From Solirubrobacterales bacterium (lineage in GTDB: Bacteria > Actinomycetota > Thermoleophilia > Solirubrobacterales > JACPNS01), in the NCBI GenBank assembly GCA_016185345.1, contig JACPNS010000009.1:1-49027 (forward strand): DNA of 49,027 bases. The letters are read 5' to 3'. The notes below the pieces were generated by a model. The model saw nothing but the letters and a program-made list of their open reading frames with translations, had not been told where the DNA came from and ran no database searches. The translations under genes and the position numbers were made by a program. This document shows, one piece after another, positions 23,443-32,328 of this stretch (position 1 is its first letter; each line of letters begins with the position of its first letter).

Positions 23443-24141
23443 ATGAACGGAATGGACAACACCGTCGCGATCGTCGGAGGAACTGGCGCCCTCGGCTCGG
23501 CCTTGGCGCTGCAACTTGCGCGCGCCGGCGTGAACGTTCGGATCGGATCCCGCCAGCTCGGTTCGGCCGAGGAAGCAGTCGAGCGGATCCAGAGCAAGCT
23601 CGAATCACCGACTGCCCCAGTCACCGGCCACGTCAATGAAGACGCGGTCCAAGGCGTTGAAATCGTCTTCCTGACCGTGCCGTTTCGCTCGCAGTCCGAG
23701 AACCTCACGAACTTGAAGAACGCGCTCGTTGACGGGCAGATTCTTGTTGACGCGACGGTGCCGCTCGCGGCAGCGATCAGCGGCAAGGCCACGCGCACGA
23801 TCGGTGTCTGGCAGGGCTCGGCCGCGCAGCAGGCGCAGGAGATGGTTCCCGACGGCGTGATCGTCGTCTCTGCGCTCCACACCGTGAGTGCAGTAACGCT
23901 CGGCGATCTCGACAACGCTTACGAAGAAGATGTCCTCGTGATGAGCAACAAGAAGGCCGCCAAGGCGCGCGTCGCGAAGCTGATCAACTTGATCCCCGGC
24001 CTTCGCGCCGTGGACGGCGGCCCGCTCGAGGCCGCGCGAATCGCCGAGCAGCTGACCGCGTTGCTGATCGGCATCAACATTCGTTACAAGACCCACGCCG
24101 GCGTGCAGTTCACAGACCTGCCGGTCAAGGAGTGGGACTAG
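23443..24141 (+). CDS. npdG: NADPH-dependent F420 reductase
   Basis: A 232-residue F420:NADP oxidoreductase that passes hydride between F420H2 and NADP. The Rossmann motif VAIVGGTGALGSALA lies at the start, followed by RIGSRQ near 35-40 that reads the 2'-phosphate, and later LVDATVPL and DGGPLEAARI. ATG 23443 is chosen over a GTG at 23425. It heads the cofD-cofC-cofE gene run with a 5-bp gap to cofD. Its presence shows the cell uses F420 as well as making it. Confidence 0.9.
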   Translation: MNGMDNTVAIVGGTGALGSALALQLARAGVNVRIGSRQLGSAEEAVERIQSKLESPTAPVTGHVNEDAVQGVEIVFLTVPFRSQSENLTNLKNALVDGQILVDATVPLAAAISGKATRTIGVWQGSAAQQAQEMVPDGVIVVSALHTVSAVTLGDLDNAYEEDVLVMSNKKAAKARVAKLINLIPGLRAVDGGPLEAARIAEQLTALLIGINIRYKTHAGVQFTDLPVKEWD

Positions 24142-24146
24142 CGCCG

Positions 24147-25109
24147 ATGGACGTGGCGCTGCTTGCCGGCGGCACCGGTGGCGCCAAGCTCGCCGTTGGG
24201 TTGCGCGACATCCTGCACGGCTTCGACGGTGAGGCGGCAGAACAGCCTGGCCAGCTCAGTGTCATTGCCAACACGGCAGATGACATCGAGATCTACGACG
24301 TCCACGTCTCGCCCGATCCCGACCTGATCACGTTCCGGCTCGCCGGGGTGCTGAACGATCTTGGATTCGGCATCGAAGGCGAAGGCCACGAGTTGATGGA
24401 CGCCCGCCGCGCTGCCGGCGAAGAGATCTGGTTCGAGCTTGGCGACGACGACATGCGCGTCTGCGCCGAGCGCGCGCAACTGCTCGCTGCGGGTAAGCAG
24501 CTGACCGACGCCCACGCAGAAGCCACAGCCGAGTACAACACCGGAGGCGCGCGGGTGCTGCCGATGAGCAACGCGCCGGTCCGCACGGTGATCGAAACGC
24601 CCGATGGTCCGCGCGGGATACAGCAGTATTTGATTCAGGACCGCAGCGCCCCGGACATCGACTCCGTGCACTTCGGCGGGATCGACACCGCTGTGATCAC
24701 GCCCGAGGCCGCAGCGGCTATCGCCGTGGCCGATCTGATCATCGTCGGACCGTCCAACCCGGTGATCAGCGTCATGCCAATCCTCTCCACGCTTGGTCTT
24801 GCCAGGGCGCTGCGCGAGTCGCCTGCGCCGGTCCTGGGCGTCAGTCCATTCGTCGGCGGCGAGGTGCTCAAGGGGCCGACCGCGAAGTTCATCGAGGCCG
24901 AGGGTTTCCCGCCCACGAGCGCGGGCGCAGCCGACTACTACGAGAGCGTCCACGGCGACCTGATCGACGCCTGGGTGGCCGACGATCCGATCCCCGGTCA
25001 CGCCCACCACCTTGCAAACGTCGAGATGAGCGACCCCGACCGCACGCGCTCGGTGGCGGCCGAGGTGCTGCGCTACGGCGCGTCCCTGCCGCGCACTGGG
25101 TCAGACTGA
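24147..25109 (+). CDS. fbiA: 2-phospho-L-lactate transferase (FbiA/CofD)
   Basis: This 320-residue enzyme joins the lactyl- or enolpyruvyl-phosphate unit to FO, giving F420-0 or its dehydro form. The N-terminal LLAGGTGGAKLAVGL is the family signature. Other conserved parts are VIANTADDIEIYDVHVSPDPD near 39-59 and the TVIETPDGPRGIQQYLI stretch. ATG 24147 is chosen because the Met begins the GGTGG strand directly; the earlier frame start overlaps npdG. cofC begins 5 bp downstream. Cytoplasmic. Confidence 0.9.
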   Translation: MDVALLAGGTGGAKLAVGLRDILHGFDGEAAEQPGQLSVIANTADDIEIYDVHVSPDPDLITFRLAGVLNDLGFGIEGEGHELMDARRAAGEEIWFELGDDDMRVCAERAQLLAAGKQLTDAHAEATAEYNTGGARVLPMSNAPVRTVIETPDGPRGIQQYLIQDRSAPDIDSVHFGGIDTAVITPEAAAAIAVADLIIVGPSNPVISVMPILSTLGLARALRESPAPVLGVSPFVGGEVLKGPTAKFIEAEGFPPTSAGAADYYESVHGDLIDAWVADDPIPGHAHHLANVEMSDPDRTRSVAAEVLRYGASLPRTGSD

Positions 25110-25114
25110 CGAGC

Positions 25115-25816
25115 ATGCGCGCCCGCCGTGAACGCACCTGCGTGATCTTGCCCGTCAAGCCCTTCGACGACGCCAAAGAGCGCCTGGCCACGGGGCTGGC
25201 CGCGGAGCAGCGCAGGCTGATCGCCGAGGCAATGGTGCGCGACGTGATCGCGGCACTGGCTCGCACACGCGAGGTCGATGGCGTCGTCGTGGTCAGCGCC
25301 GAGCCGAAGCTCAAGGAGATCGCTGGTGAAGTCGCCGACGCAATCATCCCCGATGAGCGGACCGGACACAGCGATGCCGCAAAAGCCGGCGTCGCATGGG
25401 CGATCGAGAACGATTTCGGCCGAGTGGTGATGCTCCCGGGCGATTGTCCGCTGCTGGACGCCACCGAACTCGACGAGCTGATCGCGCGCACGCGCGAGGA
25501 CCGCATCGAGTTCGCAGTCATCCCAGATCGCATGGGCACCGGCACGAACGCGCTCGTGATTTCGCCCCCGGACGCAGTGGACCCCTCGTTCGGACCCGGC
25601 AGCAGGCAACGCCACATCGCGATGGGCCTCGCGGCTTCGCGCCGCGTCGCCGAGCACGAGGTGCCGTCGCTCGCACTTGATCTCGACACCGCCGATGATC
25701 TGATGGAACTCGCAGAACGACTCTCGGCCGGCGAGCACGAAGCCGTCAACACCGAGCAGGCCATCGCAACGCTGCTGACCGACCGTCGAAGCCTTCCGGG
25801 CGGGTACGCGCGTTGA
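25115..25816 (+). CDS. fbiD: Phosphoenolpyruvate/2-phospholactate guanylyltransferase (FbiD/CofC)
   Basis: A 233-residue nucleotidyltransferase that makes the GDP-activated three-carbon unit used by FbiA. It starts with VILPVKPFDDAKERLA near 9-24, the GTP-binding part of CofC-type enzymes. VMLPGDCPLLDATELDELI near 106-124 has the catalytic Asp, and GTGTNALVISPPD follows near 145-157. It lies 5 bp after cofD and overlaps the cofE start by 4 bp (TTGA), so the order in the operon is the order of the pathway. ATG 25115 is the start. Confidence 0.9.
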   Translation: MRARRERTCVILPVKPFDDAKERLATGLAAEQRRLIAEAMVRDVIAALARTREVDGVVVVSAEPKLKEIAGEVADAIIPDERTGHSDAAKAGVAWAIENDFGRVVMLPGDCPLLDATELDELIARTREDRIEFAVIPDRMGTGTNALVISPPDAVDPSFGPGSRQRHIAMGLAASRRVAEHEVPSLALDLDTADDLMELAERLSAGEHEAVNTEQAIATLLTDRRSLPGGYAR

Positions 25817-26556
25817 AGCTGAGCATCGAGGCGGTCGCGGGCCTGCCAGAGATCGCGCCAGCTGACGATCTCGCCGGCCTGATCAGCAGTGGCGCCGAGC
25901 TTGAGGATGGCGACATCGTGGTCATTGCCCAGAAAGCTGTGAGCAAGGCCGAGGGCCGCTTCGCGGACCCGTCCTCAATCGACCCGGGCACAGAGGCGGT
26001 CGAACTGGCGGGCAAGACCGGCAAGGACCCAGGCCTCGTCCAGCTGATCCTCGACGAGAGCACCGAAGTACTGCGAGCGACCAAGGGCGTGCTGATCGTT
26101 GAGACGCTCCACGGATTCATCTGCGCAAACGCGGGGATCGACAGCTCCAACGTTCCCGGCGATGGTCGGGTGCTACTCCTGCCGGTTGACAGCGATCGCT
26201 CGGCGCGGTCGCTGCGAGCAGAGCTTCAAGCTGCGACTGGCAAGCGACTCGCCGTTCTGGTCACCGACAGCTTTGGCCGCGCCTGGAGGTCGGGTCAACT
26301 CGACGTCGCAATCGGCTGCGCCGGGATCGAGCCTTTGATCGACGAGCGAGGCGACATCGATCGTGACGGTCGAGAGATGAACGCGACGATCCAGGCCGTC
26401 GCCGACGAACTCGCGGCTGCCTCGGATCTTGCTCGCTCGAAGACCAGCGGCGAGCCCGTCGTGGTGATTCGCGGTCGCTCAGAGCTCGTGATCACGGGCG
26501 ATGGACCTGGTGCTGCAGCGTCACTACGCGATCGCACACAGGATCTGTTCCGCTGA
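25813..26556 (+). CDS. fbiB: F420-0:gamma-glutamyl ligase (FbiB/CofE), single-domain
   Basis: A 247-residue ligase that adds glutamates to F420-0. Visible parts are DGDIVVIAQKAVSKAEGR near 37-54, RVLLLPVDSDRSARSLR near 118-134, and TDSFGRAWRSGQLDVAIGCAG near 154-174. The start is TTG 25813, overlapping the cofC stop by 4 bp. Mycobacterial FbiB has an added nitroreductase-like domain that carries out FMN-linked reduction; here only the ligase domain is present, so reduction of dehydro-F420 needs another protein, or the short archaeal-style form suffices. Confidence 0.85.
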   Translation: MKLSIEAVAGLPEIAPADDLAGLISSGAELEDGDIVVIAQKAVSKAEGRFADPSSIDPGTEAVELAGKTGKDPGLVQLILDESTEVLRATKGVLIVETLHGFICANAGIDSSNVPGDGRVLLLPVDSDRSARSLRAELQAATGKRLAVLVTDSFGRAWRSGQLDVAIGCAGIEPLIDERGDIDRDGREMNATIQAVADELAAASDLARSKTSGEPVVVIRGRSELVITGDGPGAAASLRDRTQDLFR

Positions 26557-26833
26557 CGCCGTAGTTGTTAATGGGTAAATACGCGCCAGTACCCGTTCGC
26601 AACTAACTAATTTGTGGTATTCACAGGTAGCGTTTTTGCTATTATGAATACCCGAAAGTAAGGCAATTAGGATTTTTCACCCATGGAACGGGCATTTTCT
26701 GGCATATTGACTGCAATCGATCTTGCGAGCGGATCAGTTTTCTCGGCGCTTGCCGCTTCTCCGCGCGCAGATCATCTCTCCCCCATCTGAGCAAACACTT
26801 TCACGCCAGCTCACCGCTGGATCGCGACGACCG
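26557..26833. promoter_or_regulatory. AT-rich intergenic region upstream of the GGDEF gene
   Basis: This 277-bp gap separates the F420 operon from the diguanylate cyclase. It is much more AT-rich than the flanks, at about 26570-26700, and contains several near-repeats of the kind gggtaaata/ggtattcaca and gaatacccg. This suggests a promoter with an operator, but I cannot mark the boxes with confidence. There is no coding frame with a ribosome site except an in-frame extension of the GGDEF gene to 26723. Confidence 0.4.
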
Positions 26834-27946
26834 ATGACGAATACCGAATTCCCCAATACGCCAGAATACTCTGAAGCTGAGCAGGCTCAAGAAACCGCGC
26901 TGCTTGCCCCGGAGTCGGCGCGCAGCTTCTTCGACTTCAGCGAGGCCACCGCCACGGTGCTGGACCTGCTTGCGAAGCAGTTGCCCGACTGTGCAGTATT
27001 TGTCGCCTACCACGACGACGAAGCCAAGCTTCTGCGCATCGTCGACTTCCGCGGCCCAGACCTCTTCGGCATTCACAACGGTCAGACGCTCGCGCTGATG
27101 GACCGCCCCGGAAGCGCAGACAACCCGGACCCGGCCCCGGCGATCCTCGCCAGCCCCGATGTGAAGAACGCCGACAGCTTCGTCGGGATCCCACTCGAGA
27201 TGGCCGATGGCAGCCACTTCGGCACGCTCTGCGCGATCTCAGACTCTGCAAAGCGCTTCCACCGCAACGAACTCGACCTGCTCACAGTCCTAGGCCGCGT
27301 TATCGTCAATGAACTCGACCGCGAGCGCCAGGAAGAAGCCTTTGAGCGCAAGCACGCCGACCTCGTCGAGCACGCGGAGAAACTGCGCAGCGATGCCTTC
27401 ACCGACGCCCTGACCTGCGTTGCCAACCGACGCGGCTTCGAACGCGCCCTGGCACGCGAGTGGAAGCTCAGCAGGCGTGGAACCGTTGGCTCATACCTCG
27501 TGCTGATCGACCTGGACGGCTTCAAGGCCGTCAACGATCGCTTCGGCCACGCCGCGGGCGACCGTGTGCTCCAGCTCTGCGCCCAGGCTCTTCAAGAAGC
27601 CGCCCGCGGCACCGACGTGGTCGGGCGAATCGGCGGAGACGAATTCGCCGCGATTCTCGTCGGCTGCGAGAGCCAGGACGACGCCGTCGGCTACCGCGAG
27701 CGCGCCCACATCACGCTCGAGCGATACCTCAAGGGCGAAGACGCCCGCGTGAGTTTCTCGGCAGGCCATCAGGCCCTTGCCGAATCTTCTTCTCCGGTCC
27801 GCGCGATGGAGCTGGCCGATCAAGCGATGTACTGGCAGAAGCGCCAGCGCGCCGGTCGACTTCCGCGCGGCGCGGATCTGGCAAGCAAGATGGGGCGCGC
27901 TTCACGACGCGCAAACCCACCGGCTCCTACCGAGCCGGCCGCCTGA
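26834..27946 (+). CDS. GAF-GGDEF diguanylate cyclase
   Basis: This protein makes cyclic di-GMP. A GAF sensor covers about residues 30-175, and the GGDEF domain about 190-345. The catalytic motif GGDEF is intact in RIGGDEFAAIL near 275-285, and the inhibitory-site RxxD (RGTD) is five residues upstream, so product inhibition is likely. There is no transmembrane segment. ATG 26834 gives 370 residues; the frame is open from 26723. Its stop at 27946 abuts the fbiC stop at 27947 with no spacer, so the two converge. Confidence 0.9.
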   Translation: MTNTEFPNTPEYSEAEQAQETALLAPESARSFFDFSEATATVLDLLAKQLPDCAVFVAYHDDEAKLLRIVDFRGPDLFGIHNGQTLALMDRPGSADNPDPAPAILASPDVKNADSFVGIPLEMADGSHFGTLCAISDSAKRFHRNELDLLTVLGRVIVNELDRERQEEAFERKHADLVEHAEKLRSDAFTDALTCVANRRGFERALAREWKLSRRGTVGSYLVLIDLDGFKAVNDRFGHAAGDRVLQLCAQALQEAARGTDVVGRIGGDEFAAILVGCESQDDAVGYRERAHITLERYLKGEDARVSFSAGHQALAESSSPVRAMELADQAMYWQKRQRAGRLPRGADLASKMGRASRRANPPAPTEPAA

Positions 27947-30205
27947 CTAGGCCGCCTGCGCGGCAGGAGCGACTGGCAACGGGTACTCCCGGAGTCGCTT
28001 CAGGTAGAGCGTGTCGCGCTGAAACACTGGCCTGCCGGCGGCGTGACCAGCCGCGACAAGATCCACTGGATCGAGTCTCGAGCCATGCAGCGACCCCGCC
28101 GCCCTTGAAATCGACTCTTCCATCAAGGTGCCGCCAAGATCGTTGACTCCCCAGCGCAGCGCTTCGGTCGCAGTTTCCAATCCCATCTTCACCCAGCTCG
28201 CCTGAACGTTCGGGACGGTGCGGCCGAGCGCGAGCCGGAAAACCGCTGTGTGCTTGAGATTCTCTTCGCGCGTTATCTCAGCGATCCCGTGCGTGCGGCC
28301 GAGCAGTGTCTGGTACGGAATGAACGAGAGCGGCACGAACTCGGTGATCGCTGCGGGCGAATTGGCGAGCGATCGCTCCTGCAACTCGCGGATGACGCGC
28401 ATATGTCGAGCGAGCTCCCACGGCTCCTCGATGTGTCCGAACATCACCGTGGATGTCGTGGGCACTCCAGCCGCGTGCGCGGCCTCGACGATCTCGACCC
28501 AACGCGCGGCCTGGAGCTTGTTCGGTGAGATCCTCCCGCGCACGTCGTCGTCGAGAACTTCGGCGGCAGTGCCGGGCGTCGATCCGAGGCCGAGCTCTTT
28601 CAGGTACTCGAAGACCTCACGCGGCGACTTGCTGGAGCGGTCGACCATGTTGGCGACCTCCATCGGCGAGTACGCGTGCAGGTGCAACTGAGGCGCGGCA
28701 TCCTTTGAGACGGCGAGCCAGTTTCCGTAGTCGAGAAGCTCGTAATCCGGATGGATGCCGCCCTGCATGCACAGCTCGGTCGCGCCGAACTCGACTGCCT
28801 CGGCGATCTTCTCACGGAAGCTCGCCTCGTCGGCCTCGTAGGCGTCGGGGGAGCGGCGACTCTGGCCGAATCCGCAGAAGGCGCAGCCGACGGTGCAGAT
28901 GTTCGTGAAGTTGATATTTCGGTTGACGATGAAGCTGACGTCATCGCCGACGATCTCCTCGCGCAGGCCGTCGGCTCTCGTACGGATTTCTTCGATCAAA
29001 TCATCACGCGTTTCGCTGAAGAGCGCCGTGAGCTGAGCCTCGGTCAGCGCCTCCCCCTCGCCTGCGGCGGAGATTGCCTCGCGCACGAACGCTGGTTCTG
29101 CGAGCTCCGGGCGCTGGGCTCGGCGACGCTCGCCGCGCGGGATGAAGGACCAGAAGCGCTGCGTAATCGTGTCCATCACCGCGGGCGCGATCCAGTCGGG
29201 ATTCGTGTATTGCGGGTAGACGCAGAGACGCTCTGCAAGAGCGACGTGATCGTCAGCCAGGCGGTCGCGCACCTGCGTGGGCGACGGAAACGGATGCTCG
29301 GGCGAGATGTGGTCGCCATTGGCCGAAAGGCCGCCAAGGTCGGTCGCGCCAGCTTCGACAAGCTCCGGCCACCAGTCAGCGAGGTTGGGCGGGATCTGGA
29401 TGCCGACGTCGGGCATCATCTCGCGGGTCGCCCGCACAAGATCCTTCATGTCCTCGATCGACACGCTGCAGGCCCACTCGGGTAGCCGCGCATCGTCCGA
29501 CGGGCCGCCACCTGGGGCCATGCCGGTGCGCCAGAGATCATCGGCGGCGTCGGTTGCGATCTCCCCCACGTCCAGGCCGTGATAGCGCGGGTGCGGCACG
29601 AAGTTCTGCAGGATGACCTCTTGGATGTGGCCGTGCTTCTCGTGCAGGTCGGCGATCGCCCGCAGGCTCGCGATCCGTTCATCGGGCGTCTCGCCGATTC
29701 CGACGAGGATCCCTGTCGTGTACGGCACTTTGAGCTCGCCGGCGAGCTCGATCGTGCGCAGCCGCTCGCGCGGGTGCTTGGTCGGCGAGCCCGCGTGGAC
29801 GGTCCCCATAAGCCGCTCCGAAATCGATTCGAGCATCAGGCCCTGCGAGGCGTTGACCTCGCGCAGGCGCTCCATGTCGTGGCGTTCCATCACGCCGAGG
29901 TTCGTGTGCGGGAGGATCCCGCGCTCGAGCGCCCGCTCGCAGACCCACACCACGTAGTCAACGAAGTCGTCGTGGCCCAGCTCGTTCAGTTGAGCCATCA
30001 CCTTGGGGTGCTCGTCCGGCGCTTCGCCGGTCAGGATCAGAAGTTCTTTGGCGCGGCGCTTCTCGGCGTCGTCGAGCAGCTTCTCAACTTCGTCTGGCGT
30101 TCGCAGGTGCGCCTGGTGGGTTGCGAAGGCGCAGTACTTGCAGTAGCAGCGGCACGTCCGCGACAACGAGATCGTGAAGTTTCGCGAATAGGTGACGCGG
30201 CGCAT
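27947..30205 (-). CDS. fbiC: FO synthase (fused CofG/CofH radical SAM enzyme)
   Basis: This 752-residue bifunctional enzyme makes the deazaflavin FO from tyrosine and a pyrimidine precursor. Two radical SAM halves each have a CX3CX2C cluster site. The first is CRCYCKYC near 18-25 (CofG-like). The second is CTVGCAFC near 437-444 (CofH-like). The fused form is usual in actinobacteria. AAGGTGG precedes ATG 30205, and the Usp-like gene ends 19 bp upstream on the same strand, so the two may be co-transcribed. It ends against the GGDEF gene. Confidence 0.95.
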   Translation of the reverse strand: MRRVTYSRNFTISLSRTCRCYCKYCAFATHQAHLRTPDEVEKLLDDAEKRRAKELLILTGEAPDEHPKVMAQLNELGHDDFVDYVVWVCERALERGILPHTNLGVMERHDMERLREVNASQGLMLESISERLMGTVHAGSPTKHPRERLRTIELAGELKVPYTTGILVGIGETPDERIASLRAIADLHEKHGHIQEVILQNFVPHPRYHGLDVGEIATDAADDLWRTGMAPGGGPSDDARLPEWACSVSIEDMKDLVRATREMMPDVGIQIPPNLADWWPELVEAGATDLGGLSANGDHISPEHPFPSPTQVRDRLADDHVALAERLCVYPQYTNPDWIAPAVMDTITQRFWSFIPRGERRRAQRPELAEPAFVREAISAAGEGEALTEAQLTALFSETRDDLIEEIRTRADGLREEIVGDDVSFIVNRNINFTNICTVGCAFCGFGQSRRSPDAYEADEASFREKIAEAVEFGATELCMQGGIHPDYELLDYGNWLAVSKDAAPQLHLHAYSPMEVANMVDRSSKSPREVFEYLKELGLGSTPGTAAEVLDDDVRGRISPNKLQAARWVEIVEAAHAAGVPTTSTVMFGHIEEPWELARHMRVIRELQERSLANSPAAITEFVPLSFIPYQTLLGRTHGIAEITREENLKHTAVFRLALGRTVPNVQASWVKMGLETATEALRWGVNDLGGTLMEESISRAAGSLHGSRLDPVDLVAAGHAAGRPVFQRDTLYLKRLREYPLPVAPAAQAA

Positions 30206-30224
30206 TGCGCCACCTTATCCACGG

Positions 30225-30674
30225 CTACTGGCCGGAAAGCTGTTCCTGCGGCTCGACGACCGAAATGTCAACGACCACGTGCTCGACGGGCAGGTGTGTC
30301 TTTCCCTGGATCTTCTCGACCACGCCCTTCTCGATCCAGTTCGAGCGACCCTCGGGATGAGTCGAGACGAGTACGCCGTCTGGCTCGTAAATCGTCACGG
30401 CGTCCTCGAACGCGCGTACGGGGTTGGCGTCGCCGACTTCGCCTTCGGCGTCGATCGCGCTCTCGTGAAGCAGGGCGATTGAGGCGTCGAGGCGCTCTTG
30501 GGCCTCTGCGCGAGGTTCGTCCACGTCCGAGAAGACGTACTTCAAGCGCGAACTGAGTGCCGGCGCGACAATGATCACGCGCCCTCCATCTGCGGTCAGC
30601 TCTCGGATGCGACCGTGCAGGCCTTTGCCGGCGATCGTTTCATTTGCGATCACGAGCAGTCGTTGGTATGCCAT
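30225..30674 (-). CDS. Universal-stress-like small protein
   Basis: A 149-residue alpha/beta protein. The N-terminal strand YQRLLVIANETIAG and the later YEPDGVLVSTHPEGRSNWIEK (near 95-115) fit a Usp-like or nucleotide-binding flavodoxin-type fold; the common G-2x-G-9x-G-(S/T) ATP motif of UspA is not clear. A GGGG-type ribosome site precedes ATG 30674. It lies 19 bp upstream of fbiC in the same direction, so it may share the operon and be regulated with FO synthesis, but no direct link to F420 is known to me. Confidence 0.65.
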   Translation of the reverse strand: MAYQRLLVIANETIAGKGLHGRIRELTADGGRVIIVAPALSSRLKYVFSDVDEPRAEAQERLDASIALLHESAIDAEGEVGDANPVRAFEDAVTIYEPDGVLVSTHPEGRSNWIEKGVVEKIQGKTHLPVEHVVVDISVVEPQEQLSGQ

Positions 30675-30710
30675 GCGTCTGCCCCTTTCGAGAAAAAGGC
30701 TCGTTGGATC

Positions 30711-30738
30711 CCCCTTCCGGACATTGTGCCGGAAGGGG
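30711..30738 (-). terminator. Strong hairpin after the aquaporin gene
   Basis: A perfect 10-bp stem (30711-30720 with 30729-30738, ccccttccgg/ccggaagggg) with an 8-nt loop lies 20 bp past the aquaporin stop. On the minus strand, five U's follow only about 14 nt after the stem, so it is not a textbook terminator; it could also protect the mRNA 3' end. Confidence 0.55.
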
Positions 30739-30758
30739 ACAACCCGTGCGGCAACGGG

Positions 30759-31538
30759 CTAAAGCGGTGACTGCTCCGACGGAGCCGGGGCCGGCTCGAG
30801 CACTTCGCCCTCTATGAAGAGGAAGTTGTAAAGCGTCGCGGCGAGCACTCCTGCTGCGATCGGTGCAATCAGGTAGACGAGGAAAAAGTCCTTGACCGGT
30901 CCAAATCCATTCGAATCCTTGGCGCCGAACAGTGCGTTTGCGACGTCAGGTCCGAACGCGCGAGCCGGGTTCAGCGCTGCTCCGGTCCATTGGCCGATGA
31001 TCAAGACACCGAGAGCCAGCGAGAGTGCGATCGCCGCCGGCGCCCACTCCTTTGTTCCAGTTGGGTTTACCGCGGTGGCGACGACGGTCCAGACCAGAAC
31101 GAAGACAAACAGCGCTTCAAGCGCGATCGCCGAGCCGACCGAGACGCCTTCGCTCACGCTCGGTGCGCCGAAGTTCACGAGCTGGCCCTGCTTGTTGAGC
31201 ACGAGAGCCAGGAAGAAGGCCGCGAGCAGCGCTCCGACAATCTGGGCAACGATGTAGAGCATCGCGTGAGGCGCCTTGATCTTTCTGATTGACAAAAGAG
31301 CGATCGTGACGGCAGGGTTGAAGTGCCCACCGGATATCGCACCGAGCGTCTGGATTCCGAGAAAAAGACCGAGGAAATGCGCGAGCGCGATGAACGGGAT
31401 GACGATGTTCGGCAATGGCGTCTCGGCTCCGGCGAGCGCGCCGCCGTAAAGCGTCGCCGCGCCGATGATCGAAATGACGAGTAGGAAAGTTCCTATGGTC
31501 TCGGCCAGATAGGCCTTGCCGATGTTTGGTTCATCCAT
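30759..31538 (-). CDS. Aquaporin/MIP-family channel
   Basis: A 259-residue MIP-family channel with six membrane helices and both NPA boxes: GGHFNPAVT near 72-80 and ALNPARAFGP near 190-199. The extra residues between helices and the C-terminal acidic tail are unremarkable. Whether it carries water or glycerol depends on selectivity-filter residues that I cannot fix from sequence alone. AGGAGCT precedes ATG 31538. It is a single-gene unit with its own hairpin downstream. Confidence 0.9.
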   Translation of the reverse strand: MDEPNIGKAYLAETIGTFLLVISIIGAATLYGGALAGAETPLPNIVIPFIALAHFLGLFLGIQTLGAISGGHFNPAVTIALLSIRKIKAPHAMLYIVAQIVGALLAAFFLALVLNKQGQLVNFGAPSVSEGVSVGSAIALEALFVFVLVWTVVATAVNPTGTKEWAPAAIALSLALGVLIIGQWTGAALNPARAFGPDVANALFGAKDSNGFGPVKDFFLVYLIAPIAAGVLAATLYNFLFIEGEVLEPAPAPSEQSPL

Positions 31539-31620
31539 GCTGAGCTCCTGGAAGTTGGGGTGAGGTGGGACGAGTAATCCCGCATATTCCCACTTGTGCC
31601 AGAAAGAAAAACGGCGGTCG

Positions 31621-31950
31621 CTAGGCGCGGGCCAGCCGAGTAATCAACTGGGCGCCTTCGCGCATCATGCGCGAGCGCGGAACCAAGAGATCGAAACCGG
31701 CGTCAAGCGCCGCTCGCCGGACGTCGTCATCGGTGTGTGCGTAGTACGCCAAAGTCGGAAGTTGAGCGTCGTCGGCGCGTACTTCGGCGAGCGCGACCTC
31801 GGGATTGGTCGAGCTGTCCGTGAGATCCACGATCGCCAGTGCCAACGCGGGATCGGGGGTCAGAACCGGTTCATATCCTGCCTCGCGAATCATCCCTTCG
31901 ACCTTCGAGCCGAAAAGCAGGTCACCGCTGACGAGCCGAACGAGCGCCAA
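31621..31950 (-). CDS. Degenerate response-regulator receiver protein
   Basis: A stand-alone receiver-like protein, 109 residues from TTG 31950. The fold is suggested by SKVEGMIREAGYEPVL, then a strand with LAIVDLTD near 40-47, which could carry the phosphoacceptor Asp, and AYYAHTDDDVRRAALDAGFD near 68-87. The conserved acid pair at the first strand is reduced and the usual Lys near the end reads Arg (VPRSRM), so phosphorylation is doubtful. The frame to 32010 overlaps the previous gene; TTG 31950 leaves a 5-bp gap and looks like an operon start. No output domain is present. Confidence 0.6.
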   Translation of the reverse strand: MALVRLVSGDLLFGSKVEGMIREAGYEPVLTPDPALALAIVDLTDSSTNPEVALAEVRADDAQLPTLAYYAHTDDDVRRAALDAGFDLLVPRSRMMREGAQLITRLARA

Positions 31951-31955
31951 TGGAC

Positions 31956-32318
31956 CTAGAGGCTGCGGCGTTCGCGGAACTCGCGGCGAACGGCTTCGGG
32001 GCGGCCCCACATCTGGACCGTTTCTGCGCGGCCTTCGCGGATCTGCCGAACGATCATCTCGCCAGAGATTTCGTTCTGATCGAGCAGCCCGAGTGTGGCG
32101 TGCACAGCCTCAGGGGCAGCGCCGTGGCCGAAGCGGTGGGCGACGAGAATGTTGAAGTGCCAGTCGGCGCGCGAGTAGGGGCGGGCGTTGCACTGCGTCA
32201 GCAGCGTGGCGGCATCGACGTAGTTGTCCTCGTCGTCGATGCGCAGGTCGAATTCCAGATCGGTCCAATCGTCGGGAAGCGAATCGACGATTTCCTGGAA
32301 TTCCGTTGCGAGGGCCAT
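31956..32318 (-). CDS. Hypothetical acidic protein
   Basis: A 120-residue acidic, soluble protein with no signal peptide. It includes DDWTDLEFDLRIDDEDNYVDA near 15-35 and a HFNILVAHRFGHGA segment near 54-67, which has three His. I do not recognise the family. It lies between the cation exporter (10 bp upstream) and the receiver-like protein (5 bp downstream), all on the minus strand, so the three look like one operon. Confidence 0.65.
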   Translation of the reverse strand: MALATEFQEIVDSLPDDWTDLEFDLRIDDEDNYVDAATLLTQCNARPYSRADWHFNILVAHRFGHGAAPEAVHATLGLLDQNEISGEMIVRQIREGRAETVQMWGRPEAVRREFRERRSL

Positions 32319-32328
32319 CGCTGCGATG

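Noticed and set aside
30711-30738. Hairpin as a riboswitch of the Usp-like gene
   Set aside because: It is a simple perfect stem with no further structure, and its position 20 bp after the aquaporin stop fits a transcript 3' end better.
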